A stretch of DNA of 64,000 bases from UBA5078 sp033721235 (GCA_033721235.1 JAWWAY010000010.1:1-64000), one strand, 5' to 3'; numbered from the stretch's first letter, positions 1-9,305 are shown. Notes: generated by a model not told the origin, from the letters alone. Made by a program: numbers and translations.

Positions 1-317
1 CCGATGACACCCCCACCCAGCGCGATGAGGGTTGTGCTGCGCTCATGCCGGTTTTCCAACAGCTTGTCATAAATGAGACCAAGGGTTTCCATGTTTTTAG
101 TGTGTTCGCCGTCTGGCAAAATAATATGGTCGCACTCTACGCCCGCTAGCGAGCTCTTAAGGGTATCTAAATACAGTGGCGCCACCACTTCATTGGTCAC
201 AATAAGGGCTCGCCCACCTTTTATGTGTGCAGCCAAAAGCCCTTCTTGCCCCATCAGACCAGATCCAATATAGATAGGATAGGAGCGCTCTCCTAGTTCA
301 ACCTTTAGCGTGTGCAT
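1..317 (-). CDS. aroB: 3-dehydroquinate synthase, N-terminal part (runs off the window)
   Basis: AroB makes 3-dehydroquinate from DAHP, the second step of the shikimate pathway, in the cytoplasm with NAD and a divalent metal. Only about the first 105 residues are present; the rest lies beyond base 1. The ATG on the minus strand at 315-317 opens MHTLKVELGERSYPIYIG, the usual AroB start. Further in, LPDGEHTKNMET and the Gly-rich ALGGGVI stretch of the NAD-binding site are visible just before the edge. It lies 66 bases after aroK on the same strand, the usual aroKB pair behind pilQ. The identification is firm although the protein is incomplete. Confidence 0.95.
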   Translation of the reverse strand, partial: MHTLKVELGERSYPIYIGSGLMGQEGLLAAHIKGGRALIVTNEVVAPLYLDTLKSSLAGVECDHIILPDGEHTKNMETLGLIYDKLLENRHERSTTLIALGGGVI

Positions 318-383
318 GACCTTCTTCCAATTCGATATTTTTTAAGTCTTAGTGGGTACCGGGCACTAGTGGCTCAATACAGT

Positions 384-914
384 TTAGCTCTCGTTATCTA
401 AAGCCTCTAGGCGCCTAGCGATATCGGCGCTTACTGCTTTGGGACCGCGTCGATTCGTGTCAACAATGACATGGGCTGTTTCGCGATACAGCGGATCACG
501 AATCTTAATTAATTCTTTTATTTTCGCTAAGGGATCTGCGGTCTGCAGAAGGGGACGATTCTTGTCCTTGGACGTTCGTTCATACTGTTGCGACACCGAG
601 GCGCGCAAATAGACAACTCGGCCCCTCTCGCGCAGAATCTTGCGACTCTCTGGATTAAGTATTGCTCCGCCGCCAGTAGCTAGAATGATACCGTCGTGTT
701 GAGACAGCGAATCAATCATCTTGGCCTCGCGAAGACGAAAGCCCTCTTCGCCCTCAACGTCAAAAATCCACGGAATATCAGCACCTGTGGCGTATTCGAT
801 TTCTCTATCGGAATCGAAAAACGGCATTTTTAAGTGCGTAGACAGCATGCGCCCTATGGTGCTTTTCCCCACACCCATGGGGCCAATTAGAAAGATGCTT
901 TTCGGATTATCCAT
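384..914 (-). CDS. aroK: Shikimate kinase
   Basis: AroK phosphorylates shikimate to shikimate 3-phosphate with ATP in the cytoplasm. The 176-residue protein has the usual family length. It has the Walker A loop GPMGVGKST at about residues 11-19, the shikimate-binding DSDREIE at about 35-41, the TGGGAIL motif near residue 80, and the lid region with NRPLL near 118. The ATG at 912-914 gives MDNPKSIFLIGPMG, with the P-loop at the expected distance. It sits between pilQ (upstream) and aroB (downstream), an arrangement common in gammaproteobacteria. It may be read through from the pil operon or from a promoter in the 140-base gap after pilQ. Confidence 0.96.
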   Translation of the reverse strand: MDNPKSIFLIGPMGVGKSTIGRMLSTHLKMPFFDSDREIEYATGADIPWIFDVEGEEGFRLREAKMIDSLSQHDGIILATGGGAILNPESRKILRERGRVVYLRASVSQQYERTSKDKNRPLLQTADPLAKIKELIKIRDPLYRETAHVIVDTNRRGPKAVSADIARRLEALDNES

Positions 915-1038
915 CAGCGAGCTAATTCTCCAGCCAGATATACATTATATCCCAATACGAAACTCGCCCATTCGAGGCGAAGCTTGGCATTGTACACTAG
1001 AAAATCACTACTTGAGGACAGAATGAGCGCGCTATTAA

Positions 1039-1062
1039 CGCGCTGAGATAAAACTCAGCGCG
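1039..1062 (-). terminator. Hairpin overlapping the pilQ stop codon
   Basis: A perfect 9-bp stem (CGCGCTGAG / CTCAGCGCG, loop of six A/T bases) spans the last codons and stop of pilQ. On the minus strand it is followed by TTAATAG, so the T-run is weak. It may be a terminator or an mRNA 3-prime stabiliser separating pilMNOPQ from aroKB. The structure is clear, the function uncertain. Confidence 0.45.
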
Positions 1063-3361
1063 CGTCTAGCTCAGCGATAATGCGTGGAGTGATGAATATG
1101 AGCAACTCGGTACGGCGGTTGTCATTATTTGTACGCTTAAACAAGCGTCCCAAGTAGGGGACATCGCCTAGTATCGGCGTCTTGGTTTCGATAGTTGTCG
1201 TTTCTTCCCTGAAGACACCGCCAAGAACGATAGTATCGCCATCTCTGACCAATACGCTGGTATTTAATGCATTGGTATTAATAGCAGGAACATTACCCCC
1301 AGATGCGGCCACGGAGTCCTGATGTATATCTAATTGCATAACGATTCTGCCATCGGGAGTAATTTGCGGCGTAACCTCCAAGGACAGTACTGCGTCTACG
1401 AACTCTGTCGTTGAACCACCGGCAGTTCCGCCAGCCTGTGCCTGATAAGGAATACGAACGCCCGATTCGATATGCGCCGTCACTTTGTCTTGAGTAGTGA
1501 TTTTTGGGCGAGCAATCACTTCACCATTGCCGCTGCTCTCTAAGGCTGATAGCTCTAGCTCGATAAGACCGCTATTACTGGTAAAGCCAATTGATAGCGA
1601 AGAAGCATCAGGGTCTTGCACGCCCAGATCCACCGCCAAGGCATCGGGGAATGTAGTCGTACCTACCGGAATAGGCACTGAGGCGATGGCACTGGCCACG
1701 ATTGCACCAATTAAGCTGGGGTCAGTCCCGGCCTCGAGCGCTTCAAGCCTAGCCGCTTCACCCGCCGCGAATGCTTCCTGAATGGCGATAGCCTCTTCTA
1801 CACGGTTGTTTTGTTGCTCTAGGGTTGCTGATTGACTACCGCCGTAGCGGAAACCATCGCGGTTTTCCATCCGTCCTGCGCCACCCCAACGTATGCCTAG
1901 GTCTCTACCGAAATCTGTTGTGACGTTAACAATGCGAGCCTCGATGAGCACTTGCCTTACGGGCACATCTAATCGACTTAGAAGCTCACGGACTTCTTGT
2001 AGCTTCTCTGCCACATCGCGCACGATGATGATATTGGTTCGCTCATCAACAGTCGCACTGCCTCGAGGTGACAAAATGCCCGCAGAGCTATTACCAGAAC
2101 CAGCCTGATCGACAGTCCCTTCCTCAGGAGCCGCACCGCCCTCAGAGGAGCCCTCTGCGGACCCTGTGAGCAGCATTAAAATATTGGCAGCGTCTGCATA
2201 ATTCACCTGTACAAATTCGGTGTGTAGCGGAGCCAAAGCGGCTGCCTGCCGACTCGCCTCTATCGCTTGCTGCTCTTGGGCCGCTATCTCGTCCGCGGGT
2301 GCAACATAAAGCACATTACCGACGATACGCTTATCCAGATTATTAGACTGTAAAACTAAGTTGAGCGCTTGATCCCAAGGGACATCTTCGAGCTCAATCG
2401 TGATAGTGCCCGTGATAGCATCGCCGGCCACCAGATTGAAATCATTCTCCGCAGCCAATAGCTGAAGCACATAGCGCACCTCAATGTCTTGGAAGCTATA
2501 GCTTACCAGAGTTCCTGTATATGCGGCGGCAGGGTCTTCATTCTCTGCATCGCTAGCCGGTGGCACCACGGCTATCGTGTATTGACGCCCTTGTTGATAG
2601 GCGATGTATTCATAATCGCCCTGCACATCAATCGCAATCGTTGCATTGCCCCGCTGTGGATAAACATCGATCGTATTCACTGGCGTTGAAAAATCAGTGA
2701 CATCGAAGCGACGGTTCAATCGCTCTGGAACTTCAACACCTTCAAACTCCGCATAAATACGAGTACCAATTCTTTCTACGCTGCCGACGAAGCCAGCATC
2801 GCTCAATTCGATGACCACCTCGCCCTCGTTGACCTCAACGCCACGACGAAAATCAACATTAGTGATAGAGCTCGCATTTGCGGCCGCAACCATAGAATCA
2901 GAGTTATTAGTCGCGACTGCTGTAGGCATTGTTCCACCAAGAGCGACTACAACCGAATTACCCTCTACGTTAGCCTGATACTCAACGGCCTCAATCAAAT
3001 TGAAGACCAGGCGCGTGCGGCCACCAGCCTCCAAGACCATTAAGCTTTGGGCGTTCTCAGCGCTAATATCATAACGGCGCTCCGCAAGCCCACTAACAAC
3101 GCCTTCTAGGTCGATAGAGATACGGGCCGGATCATCTTGAACAAATCCAGTTGGCTGCGGCGGCTGCTTATCAAAGTCCAAGTGCACTTCGACACTACCA
3201 TCGGGCAGATTGGCAAAACTTATGTCCGTCAGCGTGACACTGTCTTGCTGAGCCTGAGCTGTGATTGCAGCGGATAGGGCAATTAACATCACCACTGCCC
3301 TTCGGCAATTCACCCCAAAGGTGCCAAGCCTATTCTTTATCGTCTTCATCGCTGTAAACAT
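1055..3361 (-). CDS. pilQ: Type IV pilus secretin PilQ
   Basis: PilQ forms the outer-membrane secretin ring through which the type IV pilus leaves the cell. It is about 768 residues with an N-terminal signal peptide ending near AITAQAQ. There are two AMIN-type peptidoglycan-binding regions (roughly residues 40-125 and 165-260), then the STN/N0 domain around 287-357 (SYSFQDIEVRYVLQLLA), a secretin N-domain with a Ser/Gly-rich insert, and the secretin barrel from about residue 457 to the end. The barrel contains VPYLGRLFKR and ELLIFITPRII, typical of the family C-terminus. The ATG at 3361 is chosen over an upstream GTG (3370) because an AGGTGA-like ribosome site lies 7 bases before it. It is the last gene of the pilMNOPQ operon, 85 bases after pilP. 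Confidence 0.95.
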   Translation of the reverse strand: MFTAMKTIKNRLGTFGVNCRRAVVMLIALSAAITAQAQQDSVTLTDISFANLPDGSVEVHLDFDKQPPQPTGFVQDDPARISIDLEGVVSGLAERRYDISAENAQSLMVLEAGGRTRLVFNLIEAVEYQANVEGNSVVVALGGTMPTAVATNNSDSMVAAANASSITNVDFRRGVEVNEGEVVIELSDAGFVGSVERIGTRIYAEFEGVEVPERLNRRFDVTDFSTPVNTIDVYPQRGNATIAIDVQGDYEYIAYQQGRQYTIAVVPPASDAENEDPAAAYTGTLVSYSFQDIEVRYVLQLLAAENDFNLVAGDAITGTITIELEDVPWDQALNLVLQSNNLDKRIVGNVLYVAPADEIAAQEQQAIEASRQAAALAPLHTEFVQVNYADAANILMLLTGSAEGSSEGGAAPEEGTVDQAGSGNSSAGILSPRGSATVDERTNIIIVRDVAEKLQEVRELLSRLDVPVRQVLIEARIVNVTTDFGRDLGIRWGGAGRMENRDGFRYGGSQSATLEQQNNRVEEAIAIQEAFAAGEAARLEALEAGTDPSLIGAIVASAIASVPIPVGTTTFPDALAVDLGVQDPDASSLSIGFTSNSGLIELELSALESSGNGEVIARPKITTQDKVTAHIESGVRIPYQAQAGGTAGGSTTEFVDAVLSLEVTPQITPDGRIVMQLDIHQDSVAASGGNVPAINTNALNTSVLVRDGDTIVLGGVFREETTTIETKTPILGDVPYLGRLFKRTNNDNRRTELLIFITPRIIAELDAR

Positions 3362-3446
3362 TTTAATCACCTAAATTTTGCGGGATACACCCTGCACACC
3401 AGCAATACCGTTACGCTTATAGATAAACGCGTCAATATTGATATAG

Positions 3447-3974
3447 CTACTTCTGTAATACCAAAGTACGAGGCCTTTCAACCCAACCGCCGTCTCCAGC
3501 GGGTACAATTTCTATTAATTCAATTTCAGTTGGAGTAATACTCACAACGCGACCATGGTTCCTGCCCATATAGGAACCGCGCCCCACTCTGTGCACTTTA
3601 CCGTTTTCATCGCGAATCAATGCCAGAGAGGAATTACGGCTGCGCATCACTCCTACCATATAAAGTGTCGCTAAATTAAATTGCTCTAATTCCTCTTGCT
3701 CCCGCTCGAAGTCTGGCTGCACTTCTTGCGAAGGAACCGCGGCGACCCCAGTGCCTGCCATGATCGGAATATCAAACGGACTGCGCAGTGAAGCCGCGCT
3801 ATAGGTAAAGGGCTCGTAGGGAATAATAGTCGGCATTGGCTCAATTGGCCCACCCGGCCTATTGCTTACTTCCACAATAAATTGCTGCAAATCACTCATT
3901 TCATTGGAAGGCGAGCAAGCAGCCACTACAAAGGCCATACTCACTAGAGCGAATAGGCGAGGCACAAGGCTCAT
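3447..3974 (-). CDS. pilP: Type IV pilus lipoprotein PilP
   Basis: PilP is an inner-membrane-anchored periplasmic lipoprotein that links the PilNO complex to PilQ. The 175-residue protein begins MSLVPRLFALVSMAF and has a lipobox, VVAACS, with the lipidated Cys at about residue 20. A proline-rich linker follows, then a C-terminal beta domain with the typical GRNHGRVVSITPTEIELIEI stretch. I chose the ATG at 3974, one base after the pilO stop, because it gives a compact lipoprotein signal; an in-frame GTG at 4013 would add 13 residues in front. Gene order and the lipobox make the assignment secure. Confidence 0.93.
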   Translation of the reverse strand: MSLVPRLFALVSMAFVVAACSPSNEMSDLQQFIVEVSNRPGGPIEPMPTIIPYEPFTYSAASLRSPFDIPIMAGTGVAAVPSQEVQPDFEREQEELEQFNLATLYMVGVMRSRNSSLALIRDENGKVHRVGRGSYMGRNHGRVVSITPTEIELIEIVPAGDGGWVERPRTLVLQK

Positions 3975-3975
3975 A

Positions 3976-4620
3976 TTACTGCGCGGAAGATTCGTCAAAA
4001 GCACTTTGCTCACCCTCCGTTCTATAGCGATAAGTTTTTGCCTGTATTGTCATGCCTATGGCGCTGCGGTTATTGCGCGCCAGTATCTCGAAATCGTGTA
4101 GGGTTACGATACGGTCCAAGGCAGCGACACCGCTGACGAAGGTACCAAAATCGTGATAATTGCCTACCACTTCAATCTGAATAGGCTGCTCTATATAGAA
4201 CTCTTGAGCAATCTCAGGCTGCAGTTCTATGCGCGAGAAAGTAAGACCACTACCCAGACCGGTCTCGGTTACATCATCTACCAGGTCAGGTACTTCTGTC
4301 TGACTGGGAAGCTGACGTAACAGCTCAGAGAACTCTTCTTCCATGATGACAGTCTGTTCTTTGTACTCTTCCAAGTTGGCGGCCATAAATGCCTTCTGTT
4401 CAAACTCGACACGCAGGGTGCCTTCCTCTTGCACCCAGCGATCCAACTCACTTTGAAGATTGCGAATATCAAAATAGAAACCGGCACCAAGACAAACGAC
4501 AAATAAGACAACCATCAATACGAACTTAACGACCCCCGGCCACACGCCGATAGTGTCTAAATCGCTTAGATTATTCCAATCGAAGTTTTTAAGTTCTTTT
4601 AATAGATCAGAGAGCCACAT
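3976..4620 (-). CDS. pilO: Type IV pilus inner-membrane alignment protein PilO
   Basis: PilO forms a heterodimer with PilN in the inner membrane and periplasm that aligns the pilus motor with the secretin. The 214-residue protein has a short cytoplasmic start, one membrane segment at about residues 30-50 (VVKFVLMVVLFVVCLGAGFY), a coiled-coil stretch, and a ferredoxin-like periplasmic domain with VVGNYHDFGTFVSGVAALDR, a PilO hallmark. It overlaps pilN by 14 bases, indicating translational coupling, and its stop lies one base before the pilP start. Length and layout are normal. Confidence 0.94.
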   Translation of the reverse strand: MWLSDLLKELKNFDWNNLSDLDTIGVWPGVVKFVLMVVLFVVCLGAGFYFDIRNLQSELDRWVQEEGTLRVEFEQKAFMAANLEEYKEQTVIMEEEFSELLRQLPSQTEVPDLVDDVTETGLGSGLTFSRIELQPEIAQEFYIEQPIQIEVVGNYHDFGTFVSGVAALDRIVTLHDFEILARNNRSAIGMTIQAKTYRYRTEGEQSAFDESSAQ

Positions 4621-5194
4621 CGTCTTCCTCCTGATCTTGCTGCGGACTTTGTAAATTCAAAGTCAAAGAGAAAGCGTTGGCAGAGCGCTGCTCGGCATTG
4701 GAGTCCGCTGCAGCCGCCGAAATCTGCTGTAAGTTAGGGTCACTGAACCAATCGGAGTCATCAATACGCCGCATTAACTCTGACACCTTATTATTAGATT
4801 CCGCAATACCCTCAATTTGAATGGTCTCGCCTGTTCTTTCTAGCGTGTTGAAATAGACGCCACTAGGCAGTGTTTGCACCAGCTCATCGAAAATGCGCAC
4901 GATAACAGGACGCGAACCTCGCAAATCCTGAACCACTTCCATACGCGCGCTGATTTGTTCCTTTTGCTCTTTTAAGCGGTTGATCTCTTCGATCCGCGCA
5001 TCCAATACGAGTATTTCGCGACGTAAAAAGTCATTACGCGCCTGCTGCCCTTGGATGCTTCCGCGATAAGAACGGTCCACAAAAAGCAAGATGCTCCCGG
5101 CAATGATCACCACACCAAGAAGCATGACAAGAAACTCTCTTTTTCTTTCTTCGCGAAGCTGATCACGCCACGGAAGCAGGTTAATCTTTGCCAT
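4607..5194 (-). CDS. pilN: Type IV pilus assembly protein PilN
   Basis: PilN binds cytoplasmic PilM through its N-terminal tail and pairs with PilO in the periplasm. The 195-residue protein begins MAKINLLPWRDQLREERK, containing the INLLPWR motif inserted into PilM. One membrane helix follows at about residues 22-42, then a coiled coil and a ferredoxin-like domain (GVYFNTLERTGETIQIEG). It overlaps pilM by one base and pilO by 14 bases, so the operon is tightly coupled. Confidence 0.95.
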   Translation of the reverse strand: MAKINLLPWRDQLREERKREFLVMLLGVVIIAGSILLFVDRSYRGSIQGQQARNDFLRREILVLDARIEEINRLKEQKEQISARMEVVQDLRGSRPVIVRIFDELVQTLPSGVYFNTLERTGETIQIEGIAESNNKVSELMRRIDDSDWFSDPNLQQISAAAADSNAEQRSANAFSLTLNLQSPQQDQEEDDVAL

Positions 5195-6255
5195 TAATAC
5201 CTACTCCTCATTGCCAAGCCACAGGCAATCATCAAAGACGGAGCGTCATTCTCCAGCATGGTCTTATTCACTTTCGACCCGGTATCGAGCTTAGCAAACG
5301 GATTCGCGACGATCACAGGCGTGGCCAATTGCTCGCGCACCAAGTCGGTCAATCCATCGACAGCAGCTACGCCACCAGCAAGAATGATGTAATCAACATC
5401 ATTGTATTGACTTGAAGAGAAGAAGAACTGCAAAGATCGCCCGACCTGCTGAACCACCGACTCTTTAAATGGCGCTAGAATTTCGGTTTCAAACTCTTCC
5501 GGCAATGTGCCCCGTTTTATGGCTGTCTCCGCTTCGATAGCCGACATCGCGAAACGTCGCTGGACGTCTTCTACCAATTGCTTACCACCAAATAATTGTT
5601 CGCGTGTATAGATAGTCTTACCGTCCAAAAGCACATGGAGGGTGGTCGCCGTAGACCCAATATCGACAATAGCGACGGTACTGATGTCTTCATCTTCGAC
5701 TTGTTCAGCCACCAAAGAGAAAGCGCGCTCCATGGCATACGCTTCGATATCGACAACCTTGGCTGTGAGACCACCGGCCTGAAGCGCATCTACCCGCGAC
5801 TCCACGTTTTCTTTACGACAAGCAGCCAATAGCACGTTCACAAAATCAGACTCGCTATCCGGTGATTCTTGACGCTCAAAGTCGATGGCGACTTCACTTA
5901 AGGGGTAGGGAATATATTGGTCGGCCTCTACGATGATTTGGTTTTCCATCTCAGAGTCTGACAAAGCGGCATTCATTTCGATTATCTTGGTGATGACTGC
6001 AGAGCCCGCTACGGCAATAGCCGCATCTTTCATTGTGGGCTTCATTAAGGAGATAGCCTGACTGATACTTTCCCCTACCGCGTCGATATCACTAATATTT
6101 TTTTCGACGACAGCATTGGCCGGCAGCTGGCGAATCGCGTAATTTTCAATACGATAGCGACCACCGCTAAAGCTGAGCTCAAGGAGCTTGACAGCCGTAG
6201 AGCTAATATCTACACCGAGCAAGGTCTTCGATTTCTTAGAAAAAAGTGCTAGCAC
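5194..6255 (-). CDS. pilM: Type IV pilus actin-like ATPase PilM
   Basis: PilM is a cytoplasmic actin/FtsA-like protein that recruits PilN to the pilus base. The 353-residue protein shows LLGVDISSTAVKLLELS at the N-terminus (phosphate-1 loop), VAIVDIGSTATTLHVLLDG in the middle (phosphate-2) and IILAGGVAAVDGL near the C-terminus (adenosine motif). It begins with a GTG at 6253-6255, and I see no in-frame ATG close by. It is the first gene of pilMNOPQ, so the operon promoter should lie in the 620-base gap shared with mrcA. It is a distant paralogue of MshI at 59863-60804. Confidence 0.95.
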   Translation of the reverse strand: MLALFSKKSKTLLGVDISSTAVKLLELSFSGGRYRIENYAIRQLPANAVVEKNISDIDAVGESISQAISLMKPTMKDAAIAVAGSAVITKIIEMNAALSDSEMENQIIVEADQYIPYPLSEVAIDFERQESPDSESDFVNVLLAACRKENVESRVDALQAGGLTAKVVDIEAYAMERAFSLVAEQVEDEDISTVAIVDIGSTATTLHVLLDGKTIYTREQLFGGKQLVEDVQRRFAMSAIEAETAIKRGTLPEEFETEILAPFKESVVQQVGRSLQFFFSSSQYNDVDYIILAGGVAAVDGLTDLVREQLATPVIVANPFAKLDTGSKVNKTMLENDAPSLMIACGLAMRSRY

Positions 6256-6874
6256 TTGTCATATCCACTCTTGTTTAGTGAGTAAAGCGCGTAAAGCACT
6301 CATCACTGTCATCTGACCTGCCCACACTGAGGCAGACCTTAAGTATTCTCTGCTGTTTGTAATCAAGACCAAGCCCACCGAAAAGCTCTTGGAAAAAGTA
6401 TATACAAGCATTCCAAAATAGCGAACGGCGCTCGAGATTCTAAACGACCTGCTACATAAAACCAAATTTCTATATAATATTCAACATTTTATAGCCTTAA
6501 TTCAAGAAATAACTTTATGTTGTAGACTGGATCAATAATTCACCCCTTATATTGATGAACATCACACTATGGGCGCATATCGACAAAAGCCCAAACCCCA
6601 CAAACCCCATAGGAGAAAGCCAGCGCATAACAATGAATAAGTAATTGATTAATATGAATAAAAAGAGAGACATTCCCTAACAATACTGAAAACTAACTCT
6701 AGCTTAGGCCTCACTTGGGCCGAGCTTAAATCCGAGCAAAACGCTCAACAATACCCCCTAATCTGGGGTTATAATCGCGGCATTTGCCCTATGATTAGCG
6801 CTCAAACAAAGCAATAATAGGCCGAATAAGCAGGTCAATATGAGCAATACTCACAAACTACAACGACACCCATC
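6256..6874. other. Divergent intergenic region between pilM and mrcA
   Basis: This 619-base AT-rich gap separates divergently transcribed pilM and mrcA and should hold both promoters. On the minus strand the stretch around 6465-6500 is very AT-rich and contains TATAAT-like words, a plausible pilM promoter, but no convincing -35/-10 pair stands out. On the plus strand a TATAAT lies at 6770-6775. A 68-codon minus-strand open frame at 6259-6465 has no recognisable protein character and I do not call it a gene. Confidence 0.5.
6753..6775 (+). promoter_or_regulatory. Candidate mrcA promoter: palindrome plus TATAAT
   Basis: A perfect TATAAT at 6770-6775 lies 100 bases before mrcA. Immediately before it is a CCCC-TAATCT-GGGG inverted repeat that occupies the -35/-10 spacer. 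No good -35 box is present at 17 bases, so the promoter may depend on an activator or be weak. The function is inferred from position only. Confidence 0.35.
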
Positions 6875-6878
6875 TTGA
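6840..6878 (+). CDS. Possible 12-codon leader peptide before mrcA
   Basis: An ATG at 6840 preceded by AGGT (6832-6835) opens a 12-residue frame, MSNTHKLQRHPS, whose TGA stop overlaps the TTG start of mrcA as TTGA. mrcA itself has no obvious ribosome site before its TTG, so translation of this short frame could deliver ribosomes to mrcA by coupling. This is an inference from the overlap; no homologue of so short a peptide can be recognised. Confidence 0.3.
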   Translation: MSNTHKLQRHPS

Positions 6879-9235
6879 ACACACGATTAAAGACAATAGC
6901 TAAGACCCTAATACTTCTGGGCATATTCTGCGCTACCGGAGCAATCATGGTGGCGGCGGCAGCGTTTCTGTATTTATCGCCTCAGCTACCCTCCGCGGAG
7001 TCCTATCGCCACGTCCAGCTAGAGACACCCTTAAGAATTTTCACTGCCGATAATAAATTGATCGATGAAATTGGCATTCGGCGCGACCCTATTGCCTATG
7101 AAGACATTCCTCCCATGATGATCAATGCGGTGATCGCTAGCGAGGACCCTCGCTTTTACTCCCACCCTGGAGTGGATTTTCGCGGACTGCTAAGGGGCTT
7201 TTACGGTTTCGTGCGCGGTATTAATCTGGGGGGCGGCAGCACCATCACTATGCAGCTAGCCAATAATATTTCCTTCGACAGCGACACTGTCTATGCGCGT
7301 AAACTAAAAGAGATCCCCTTTGCGCTGCGTATTCAGCGCGAGCTGAGCAAAGAGGAGATCATTACCTTATATCTTAATTTAATCTACTTTGGGTCTGGCG
7401 CCGATGGCATCAATGCCGCGGCGTTTGTCTACTACGGCAAGCCCATAGGCGAGTTACAACTGCATCAGTTCGCCATGCTGGTATCTGTGCTGCCCTGCCC
7501 CACGCCCTGCAATCCGGTAGCCGACCCAGAAAGGGCAACGACTAGGCGCAATGTGGTGCTACGCAAAATGTACGAACAGGACATGATCAGCGCCGAAGAA
7601 CTAGAGCAGGCAATTAATACCCCCGATGATGCGGGGCGTTATAGTAGGCGAATAGAATTAAGTGCCCCCTACGTGGCGGAGGCCGTGCGGCAAGACCTAT
7701 ACGCACAGTACGGGGAGGATATTTATCGCAAAGGCTTTGAGGTCACGACCACTATTCACAGCGACAAGCAACAGCTTGCCCAGCACGCGGTCACCAATGG
7801 TTTGGAAGACTATTATGATAGACGCCATGGTTATAGGGGCGTTGAAGGACATATTGCGCCTGACGCAGTGGATGCTATAGGCACTTGGTTAGAAGCCCTA
7901 CAATCGCGTTCGCTAGTCGGCAATCAGCACCCTGCAATCGTTACCGGCGTGCAAGAGCGCTCGATAAGCGCCTTGATGAAAGATGGCCGAATTGTTCGCA
8001 TCCCGTGGGCAGGCCTGCGCTGGGCCGCCCCGTTTATCGATCGCACAAACGCCTGGCCACGACCAGAAAGTGCCAGCGATATAGTACAAACGGGCGATAT
8101 TATTCGGATAAAGCAACAGGACGATGAACAATGGATACTGGGGCAGATCCCCGACCTGCAAGCGGCACTGGTGTCAGTATCGCCCCACAACGGAGACATC
8201 CTAGCCATGGTTGGTGGCTATGATTTCAGTATCAGCCAAGTCAATCGCGCCACCACGCCGCGACCACCAGGCTCAGGCTTCAAGCCCTTTGTATATGGCA
8301 CCGCACTGGCCAATGGCTTTACGCCCGCCAGCATAATTAACGATGCCCCTTTTGCCAGAGGCGACTATCGCCCGAATAACTTCGAGAAGGACTTTGTCGG
8401 GCCTATCACCCTGCGCTATGCACTGACTAATTCACGCAATGTTCCCGCTGTCCGTTTGTACGAGCGCTTAGGCTCCGCTTTAGTGCTGCCTTTTGCCAAA
8501 AAGTTTGGTTTCCAAACCCAAAACTTCCCTAGCAATGACCTTACCGTAGCCCTTGGCAGCCAGGACGTTCAACCGCTAGAAATCGCAACGGCCTACGCCA
8601 CAATTGCCAATGGCGGGCAGAAAGTGGAACCTAGGCTTATCAAGGAAATTCGCACCGCAGATGGTCTTATTCCCTTGCCGGAACAGACCATCGCCTGCCG
8701 ACCGGAGTGCGACGATCTTGCCCCCGGCCAGGTAGCGGCGCCGCAGATTGTCGACCCACGCGTAGCCTATATGATGGGCAGCATGATGCGCTCGGTTATT
8801 GAGGAAGGCAGCGGTAGACGAGTAGGGAGAGAGATCGATAGAGAAGATTTAATGGGCAAAACGGGCACAACCAACGGCCCGACGGAGCTTTGGTTTAGCG
8901 GCTTCAACAGAGAAATCTCTACGAGCGTATTTGTAGGCTTCGATCAGCCACAGATAATGGGCAATAACGAGCAGGGCGCAACGGTTCCTGTTCCTATCTG
9001 GATCGACTATATGAAACCCGTGCTTGCTGGAACACCGGAAAGCCCAATGCAGCGGCCTGATGGCTTAGTCGACCGACTCATCAATAAGAGCACCGGACAG
9101 ATCGCCCGCCCCGGACAAGCCAATACGATGTTTGAAGTCTTTATGGAAGAGAACGCGCCTTCCGAAGAGTCTTCCGACATTATCCGCCAAGAAAACGCGG
9201 TCGATGAAAGTCTATCGACCGAGATCATCTTTTAA
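6875..9235 (+). CDS. mrcA: Penicillin-binding protein 1A (bifunctional peptidoglycan synthase)
   Basis: PBP1A polymerises and cross-links peptidoglycan in the periplasm. The 786-residue protein has a membrane anchor at about residues 10-33, then the GT51 glycosyltransferase domain with EDPRFYSHPGVD (catalytic Glu near residue 90) and GGSTITMQLANN. An OB-like insert follows, and then the transpeptidase domain with SGFK (active Ser near 467), SRN near 520 and KTGTT near 662. The start is a TTG, supported by the normal PBP1A N-terminus beginning MNTRLKTIAK and the absence of a better in-frame ATG. It is divergent from pilM, a common gammaproteobacterial arrangement. Confidence 0.95.
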   Translation: MNTRLKTIAKTLILLGIFCATGAIMVAAAAFLYLSPQLPSAESYRHVQLETPLRIFTADNKLIDEIGIRRDPIAYEDIPPMMINAVIASEDPRFYSHPGVDFRGLLRGFYGFVRGINLGGGSTITMQLANNISFDSDTVYARKLKEIPFALRIQRELSKEEIITLYLNLIYFGSGADGINAAAFVYYGKPIGELQLHQFAMLVSVLPCPTPCNPVADPERATTRRNVVLRKMYEQDMISAEELEQAINTPDDAGRYSRRIELSAPYVAEAVRQDLYAQYGEDIYRKGFEVTTTIHSDKQQLAQHAVTNGLEDYYDRRHGYRGVEGHIAPDAVDAIGTWLEALQSRSLVGNQHPAIVTGVQERSISALMKDGRIVRIPWAGLRWAAPFIDRTNAWPRPESASDIVQTGDIIRIKQQDDEQWILGQIPDLQAALVSVSPHNGDILAMVGGYDFSISQVNRATTPRPPGSGFKPFVYGTALANGFTPASIINDAPFARGDYRPNNFEKDFVGPITLRYALTNSRNVPAVRLYERLGSALVLPFAKKFGFQTQNFPSNDLTVALGSQDVQPLEIATAYATIANGGQKVEPRLIKEIRTADGLIPLPEQTIACRPECDDLAPGQVAAPQIVDPRVAYMMGSMMRSVIEEGSGRRVGREIDREDLMGKTGTTNGPTELWFSGFNREISTSVFVGFDQPQIMGNNEQGATVPVPIWIDYMKPVLAGTPESPMQRPDGLVDRLINKSTGQIARPGQANTMFEVFMEENAPSEESSDIIRQENAVDESLSTEIIF

Positions 9236-9253
9236 TAAAATTCAGGCAGCAGA

Positions 9254-9285
9254 AAAAGGCGTGAGAGTTACCTCTCACGCCTTTT
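9254..9285. terminator. Bidirectional terminator between mrcA and rpmE
   Basis: A 14-bp perfect stem, AAAAGGCGTGAGAG with CTCTCACGCCTTTT around a TTAC loop, lies between the convergent ends of mrcA (plus) and rpmE (minus). A-rich and T-rich flanks allow it to serve both strands. Confidence 0.9.
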
Positions 9286-9305
9286 CAAATACTTCAAAGC
9301 AAATC

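Noticed and set aside
6259..6465. 68-codon minus-strand open frame before pilM
   Set aside because: No recognisable domain and biased to AT-rich upstream sequence; more likely the promoter region.
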